From contig NC_065922.1 of assembly GCF_024586455.1 (NCBI RefSeq), positions 24,672,089 to 24,736,088 on the forward strand: a stretch of 64,000 bases of DNA, read 5' to 3'. A program made the translations under genes and the position numbers. Positions 59,006 to 64,000 of the stretch are shown in pieces; positions within the stretch are counted from its first letter, which is position 1; every line of letters begins with the position of its first letter. This stretch comes from Bactrocera neohumeralis (lineage: Eukaryota > Arthropoda > Insecta > Diptera > Tephritidae). Under the pieces are notes generated by a model that saw only the letters and a list, made by a program, of their open reading frames with translations, was not told the DNA's origin and searched no databases.

Positions 59006-60157
59006 TAATAATGAAAACGTATTATTTTCAAAGTTAACAAAACTAGCTTCTGATCCTTGTAAATAATGTTAAAAACGACAATGGAACAAATTATCAGAAC
59101 TATACTTCTAACCTTTAAGTGATATAATATTTTCATATGGTTGAGTCAGCAGAATTTTAGAAAATCGTAGCCCACTTTTCAGGATTTTTAAAGATCACAT
59201 TTGCAAGCTTTTTCATAATATTTACTGAGCAATATTTTCCCAATTTTCGGTCTCAAATTTTCTAAAAATTATATTCTTTCACTGCCTGCTTTGCTTTTGC
59301 TACTCCAATGTGCCATTAGTATGAAAGGAATATCATTTTCCAATCGCTGGTGGATGAAAATGCTACTTTTTGATAACAGTTTAGGATCAGCTGATCAAAC
59401 AATAACCTATTTTTAAATATTTAAGAAAAAAAATTCATAAAATCTCGAAACTATAGTACAGTATCTCATGGAGTAGAATATTTTCATGAACTTTCGTATC
59501 GGATCGAACCAGACACTCAAGGTTATATAATTATATTTAACCTATATCTGGATTGGTATTGCAAAGCAGTAGAAATATAACTGCTCAGATACGTCGTATG
59601 ATGTTGAAAGCATAGTAACATTATTTGAAAAACGAGTTTATCAACAAATATTGTGTGCTCATAAATTAGTTATTAATGTCGACTTTATCTTAATGTCTAG
59701 GTGCGAGACCAAATTACACTTTGATTGTTCGTTTGTGAAGCATTCGAAGATTTCAGTTTATAAATTCGATATTAAGCTCAGTTAAACGATACAAACAGGT
59801 CGTGGTTCATAGCAATAACTTCATAGAATCAGAAGATCCGCATTATCGCCTGGCGAATAAGATTTAGCTTTAGTTTTAGTGCTATTGAAAGAGTCGATGT
59901 TTTTATTTGTATGATTAGCTATATATCTAATCCATTTACAAAAGCCCATAAAACTTATTTTTTTTTGTACAAGATAAAAATAGAAGTCCCAATATTTCAA
60001 ATTTTCCCATAAATTTTGAGATAATGTGAAAGAAGTCTGTATATAAAAGTTAAAGATCCTTTCCCTACCTACTATATTGCCATATACATTTTTTTATAAG
60101 ACTCATCAGTTTGCTGAAATTCGAGATAAATCGTTTTTCGTTCTTAAAAATTCAACC
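59006..60157. other. no recognisable gene; repeat shared with 45210-45440 at the end
   Basis: AT-rich DNA. 59950-60157 shares ordered blocks with 45210-45440 (gtacaagataaaaatagaag, gataatgtgaaagaagtctg, atattgccatatac, gagataaatcg). Nothing else is recognised. Confidence 0.45.
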
Positions 60158-60607
60158 ATGTCCCCTCACCTTAATCTTACCGACCTCAGCTTGCACGTAA
60201 ATATTTTGTCTACCATTTTTGTTACTTCAGATTTCGTTTTTAATAGGTTTCATTCCACTATGCAATTTTTTGCTTTAAATAAATATCAATCCTGGTCTAA
60301 ATTGCAATTTAAATATCTAAATAAAACAGCTGTACTCGTTCATATTATTCACAGTTGGCCAACCTCACTTTTACTTTTTGCACTAATTTTGTCCGTGCAC
60401 TTCATTCTTTCACTTGTAGAGACGCTGCCTGCTCATTACTTAATACCCGACAATCCATTAACTCCTCGACACACAATCGACACGACAGCAGACCGCTCGA
60501 TGTACGCTATTTACCGAATTCTAGGTCGAGTTCAGGCCGTCAAGTTTAATCAAGCACCCAAACGAGACAGACGAAGCAGACAGAATGACGTTAAAACGGA
60601 GGAGTAA
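60158..60607 (+). CDS. hypothetical 149-residue open frame, unproven
   Basis: This is one of the longest ATG-initiated frames outside transposon protein remnants that is not low complexity. The ATG at 60158 lies in ttcaaccATGt, a fair insect start context; the longer upstream frame opens with TTG. The peptide starts MSPHLNLTDLSLHVNIL, has one plausible membrane segment at about residues 70-90 (SLLLFALILSVHFILSLVE), and ends in a charged tail with PKRDRRSRQNDVKTEE. An A-rich stretch and an AATAAA (60656) follow the stop within 60 bases. I recognise no family. Its first bases directly follow a dispersed repeat, and random frames of this size are possible, so it may well not be a gene. Confidence 0.2.
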   Translation: MSPHLNLTDLSLHVNILSTIFVTSDFVFNRFHSTMQFFALNKYQSWSKLQFKYLNKTAVLVHIIHSWPTSLLLFALILSVHFILSLVETLPAHYLIPDNPLTPRHTIDTTADRSMYAIYRILGRVQAVKFNQAPKRDRRSRQNDVKTEE

Positions 60608-62584
60608 CAAAAGGAAGATTAAAAAACAAAACAAAAAAAAAAAATGAAAAAGCAAAAATAAAGCCAAAACAGACAGTAATAAAAAACAGCATTAAAAAAG
60701 CCAGAAACTCAAAGCGGCTTTAAAAAGGTTGAAGTAAGGCTAGAAGGTAGCAGCAACAGGCTTGACTGCGCTCAACGTCGGCCTATACCACCTTTCGGGT
60801 AGTGGCACGAGCTTGAGAGGAGAGCAGAGCGCTGGTTTTGTATGTGTGCTTAAGGATAACGGCATTACGTAGGGTTGACCGGTCGAGCGCATTTTATATT
60901 TACTTGGCGTACTGCTATTTTAGCTTTTACAGTTAGTCAACGCAACAGCACGGAATTATTGGCGGTCGGCTATTTGTGGTGCAAATGTGGCTAGTTAACG
61001 GCGCTAAGCGCTTGCAGATAAACAAATAACGGGAGCTAATATATATAAGAAGGAGTGTGGATTAAGGAAAAGGCAACCTAAAAATAGCATTTATATTTCC
61101 TTTTCTCGCATTAACTGACGAAGGTCTGTATTTTATGCCACAAACACAATTAACGCACGCCAAGCACACTTAAACACGCACAGGGGGATACACAAATAAT
61201 GACAATAAAAGCCAACTGTGCAAGTGGCAACATGTGAAATGCCGGCCATAAGCCGACTGATTCACTTATGGCTGGTTGTGGCAAGGTGTGAAGGATAAGT
61301 AGCATCTCGGCTAAGCTTGCTACAACTATGTTTGCATGCGTGTGTGTGTGTGGTGATATTTGCCTGTGTCTGGCTTTTAATGCAAACACGATTTCGTAAT
61401 TAATCGCAAATGTGTTTACGCCTGCTGCGAGTGTGGGCGTGCCAAACTGCTGATAAATGCTCAAAATTAATTTGCAACTTGAAATTCGTATTTAATTCAC
61501 TTACAAGCGTTGCCACAGCATTAGCACACGCACACACACGCACTTGCACACGTGTTGAAGTAACTCACTGAGCCAAAGCAATCAATTAAGTAACAGATAA
61601 GCAGCATTTCGAGTGCTTTAACAATCAAGGCGCCACATTAAAGTTGCACAAATTGAATTGGAAGCTTTTCTTCTTCGCTTTTGCTAATGAATTATTTACT
61701 TGTGAATTATGGCTAAATTATTATGTTAATCTATCATTTAATGTTAATATTTCTATGTGTGTTAGTATGTGTGTGCGTTTTAATACAGTGGCAAGTTCAC
61801 TTTCGCATTTGCTACCATTTGCTGCGGTTGCTAAAGTGGCATTAGAGATGAAAAGGCTGGGGCACTGTGCGACAGCATTAAAATTCAATTCTCCGTTGCT
61901 TTCAATTAATTTCAATTTTGCTTTTAAATGAAGTGTTCGACGCTTTCTACACTCATTTGGACTTTAATTTAGACATTTATTATGCAAATATGATATGGTT
62001 ATTAAGTCTCAACATTTGAGATATATTGATATACATATCCATCTGGATACATAAATATATATATGTATGCACTTATTAAATATTTGCTTTGAGTTTCCAT
62101 ATCATTAGCTGAGACAGCTGGTATCAGCACTAATTTATTGAATTTAAAATTAATTTGGACTAATTATCTATGATTCATTATGTAATGTTTTTTCTATTTG
62201 AGCTTTTGGGGTTTAAGTATAACATTATTAACTAAATATTGCTTCTTAAGCCACTACCTTGAATTGAGTTAACAGTTAGGGCTCAGTACAGACTACTTTT
62301 TGATCTTGAAACCAATATTGTCTGATCTTTTCTTTTCTTTCGCTAATTTTCTATTTCAAAGCTTACATACTCTCTTCAGCGTTTAACATAGATCCTTTAT
62401 GAATGGAAATCATTATCTTACCTGAAACGAAAAAAGAAATAAATGTTATAAAAAGTCATAAATAGGAATTTTTTCATACAAAAGATGTATTAAAATTGGA
62501 AAACTGAAAAATCTTAAGAGGTTAAATGTAGTGGTGGACATGAACAACAAACAATTTATAACCATTTTTTTTTGTAAGCAAATA
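60608..62584. other. no recognisable gene
   Basis: 60608-60700 is A-rich. 60750-61640 is GC-richer unique DNA with CA tracts (61340-61352, 61526-61545). Minus-strand 104-codon frame (61150-61464) and plus-strand 95-codon frame (61644-61931) have no domain. 61930-62580 is AT-rich. Confidence 0.5.
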
Positions 62585-62765
62585 TCGGGTTTTTCAATAG
62601 ACACGCTACAAAAGTAGACTGATAGGGTCAGCAAACGACGCTTTTTTTTTTCTTTCCACTCTTTTGACATTTCTCTTCAGTAAGATTTGCTATTTCATCA
62701 TGAAAATATATACGATCCAACAATGAGTAGAAAAAATTAAAATTTAATACCTAAACTCGGAGTCA

Positions 62766-63029
62766 GTGGTCTCAACTTTAAAAGCGCTACGTCCAATTTA
62801 TGGTCTTCATAATTGTCCTGTCAGATCAACAATTGAGCATCTAGTGGAAAAATTTCAATCCTCAGGCACAGTACAAAATGTTCCCGTACCAGTGAGACAA
62901 AGAAGTGTCCGCAGTGTCGAGAATATTGCTGACGCTAGCACATCAATTGAGGAAGACCTAAATGAGTCTATCACACATCGTTCTCACGCGTTGGGCATAT
63001 CTGTGCCGTTATTGTGGCGAACTTTGTGA
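62766..63029 (+). pseudogene. DD41D transposase, DNA-binding domain piece
   Basis: An 87-codon frame whose first codon is not ATG (VSTLKALRPIYG). It covers the two helix-turn-helix regions: STIEHLVEKFQSSGTVQNV in the first and SITHRSHALGISVPLLWRTL in the second, separated by the VRQRSVRSVENIADAS linker. It stops where the family continues RKDLGLHPYKI; that sequence is present just after the stop as KDLGLHPNKI. It is the best preserved DNA-binding region among the three DD41D remnants here. Confidence 0.85.
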
Positions 63030-63257
63030 AAAGATCTTGGCCTACATCCTAACAAAATCAAATTGACGCAAGAACTGAAGTCGCTTGACCACCAAGATCG
63101 TCCTATATTCGTGAATTGGGCTGTGCAACAGCTTCAAAGTGATCCGGATTTTCATCGAAAAATCATCTTCAGCAATGAGGCTCATTTCTGGCTGAATTGC
63201 TTCGTCAATAAGAAAAATATCCGTTATTAGTCAGGCAGCAATCCTCATGTACCCCAG

Positions 63258-63443
63258 GTGTCACCATTCCATCCTGAAAAAATTACGGTTTGGTGCGGTT
63301 TATGGGCCGGCGGCGTCATTGGACCGTACTTCTTCCGTGATGGCCAAGACCGGCACATTACTCTGAATGGGAATCGCTATCCCTCAATGATAACCAAATA
63401 TTTTTGGTCCGAATTAGATGATATGGACTTGAACAGTGTGTGA
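63258..63443 (+). pseudogene. DD41D transposase, catalytic core piece
   Basis: A 61-codon frame from SPFHPEKITVWCGLWAGGVI to ELDDMDLNSV, lying between the first and second catalytic sites. It ends at a TGA (63441) in the middle of the DMWFQQD block, probably a mutated Trp codon. The region matches the family strongly, showing that decay is by scattered substitutions and not by large deletion, in contrast to the copy at 15506. Confidence 0.85.
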
Positions 63444-63775
63444 TTCCAACAGGATGATTCCACTAAACCAAGTTCGTTGAATATCTGTCTGCTATCTCAC
63501 GAAATGCCCCAGTCAATTGGCCGCCTCGGTCGTGCGATTTGACGCTGTTACACTATTTCTTGTGTTGCTATGCTAACTAGCCAGCGACGATTGATGAGCC
63601 TCGTACGAATATCGAACTTGAAATTACAGTATCGACCGATTCATGCTTGAACTCCGTTTTAAATTGGGTTCATCGTCTGGACTCCTGCGAGCGTGCCCGT
63701 GGTGGCCATGCAAAGGAAATGGAGTTTCATACATAATGTCATCGAATAAACTTTCACAATACTATCTCAGTCAGA

Positions 63776-64000
63776 CCAATCTGCTATGCTTTATTTCCAC
63801 TTTTCTGTATTATTGCTCTTGCTATTAAGTATGATTTAAGATTCTTCTCTTAAATCCATAATACTTTTAGGTTTTCTTCCATTTCTTCTTTCACCAAATT
63901 CATGTCCTTCGCCTTACATACATACATTTTCACATTAAGCCGGTCAAGTTCTTTCGAGTGAAAGTGTTTAGCTATGCAAATAGTTATTAGCATGCCTGTA
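63776..64000. other. window end, nothing recognised
   Basis: AT-rich sequence after the mariner with no visible feature. Confidence 0.4.

Larger units (their letters stand above)
62585..63775 (+). mobile_element. DD41D (rosa-like) mariner, full-length-type but dead
   Basis: The longest DD41D copy. It starts near 62585 (tcgggtttttcaatagacac), and ATG at 62700 opens a degenerate N-terminus. VVSTLKALRPIYGLHNCPVRSTIEHLVEKF (62768-62855) is the DNA-binding domain, then GTVQNVPVPVRQRSVRSVENIADASTSIEED and ALGISVPLLWRTL. KLTQELKSLDHQD and IIFSNEAHFWLN (about 63160-63203) follow, with the first catalytic Asp replaced by Asn. ITVWCGLWAGGVIGPYFFRDGQDRHITLNGNRY (63273-63380) is well kept. The second site is QQDDST, and the third reads CDLTLLHYFLCCYAN, with His in place of Asp. 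RACPWWPC at the end corresponds to the RACRGGHM block. Stops and frameshifts interrupt it. 3' limit approximate. Confidence 0.9.

Overview
The window looks like repeat-rich intergenic or intronic DNA from a dipteran, most likely a true fruit fly (Tephritidae). The reasons are the AT-rich background, the many CAA/CAG and CA microsatellites, the mariner remnants, and in particular three remnants of the DD41D mariner lineage, which was described from Ceratitis rosa and related tephritids. The family assignment is inference from memory; no search was run. I found no host protein-coding gene, tRNA or rRNA that I can defend. Nearly every recognisable protein signal belongs to a transposable element.

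Layout. 1-5.7 kb: three decayed mariner transposases of three lineages. 5.7-9.1 kb: AT-rich then CA/CAA-rich unique DNA. 9.5-10.3 kb: two abutting non-LTR retrotransposon scraps (endonuclease, then RNase H). 12.7-13.5 kb: first copy of a dispersed repeat built from ~154-bp tandem units, found again at 18.5, 26.6 (inverted), 37.3/43.2 (split) and 54.8 kb. 14.6-16.4 kb: a mauritiana-type mariner and a DD41D mariner. 22.0-23.6 kb and 30.5-31.2 kb: 3' halves of non-LTR elements with RNase H. 25.2-26.9 kb: pogo-like pieces and repeats. 33.7-34.9 kb: extreme T/A low-complexity DNA. 35.2-36.9 kb: CAA/CAG-rich unique DNA.

The centrepiece is an almost complete I-clade-like non-LTR retrotransposon on the minus strand (about 37.7-43.1 kb). 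It carries ORF1 with zinc knuckles, endonuclease, reverse transcriptase (YADD) and RNase H, with recognisable catalytic residues throughout and only three frameshifts. It lies inside a ~154-bp-unit repeat, and next to it a DINE-1/Helentron-like element lies inside a pogo-containing composite repeat (43.3-44.7 kb). 46.6-47.7 kb holds another DD41D remnant among direct repeats. 50-53.1 kb contains two unrelated degenerate satellite arrays. 57.0-59.0 kb is a mariner split by an 894-bp foldback element with an exact 8-bp target duplication, suggesting a hAT-type MITE. 62.6-63.8 kb is the longest DD41D copy, with two catalytic aspartates replaced.

These parts do not form a pathway. The window is a stratified record of transposition: mariner copies and the ~154-bp repeat are old and were later split by younger insertions. 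The best candidates for something little described are the ~154-bp-unit dispersed repeat, the dimer-structured GTTGCCAC satellite, the foldback element, and a recurrent short motif that sits as direct repeats about 1 kb apart around two mariner remnants.
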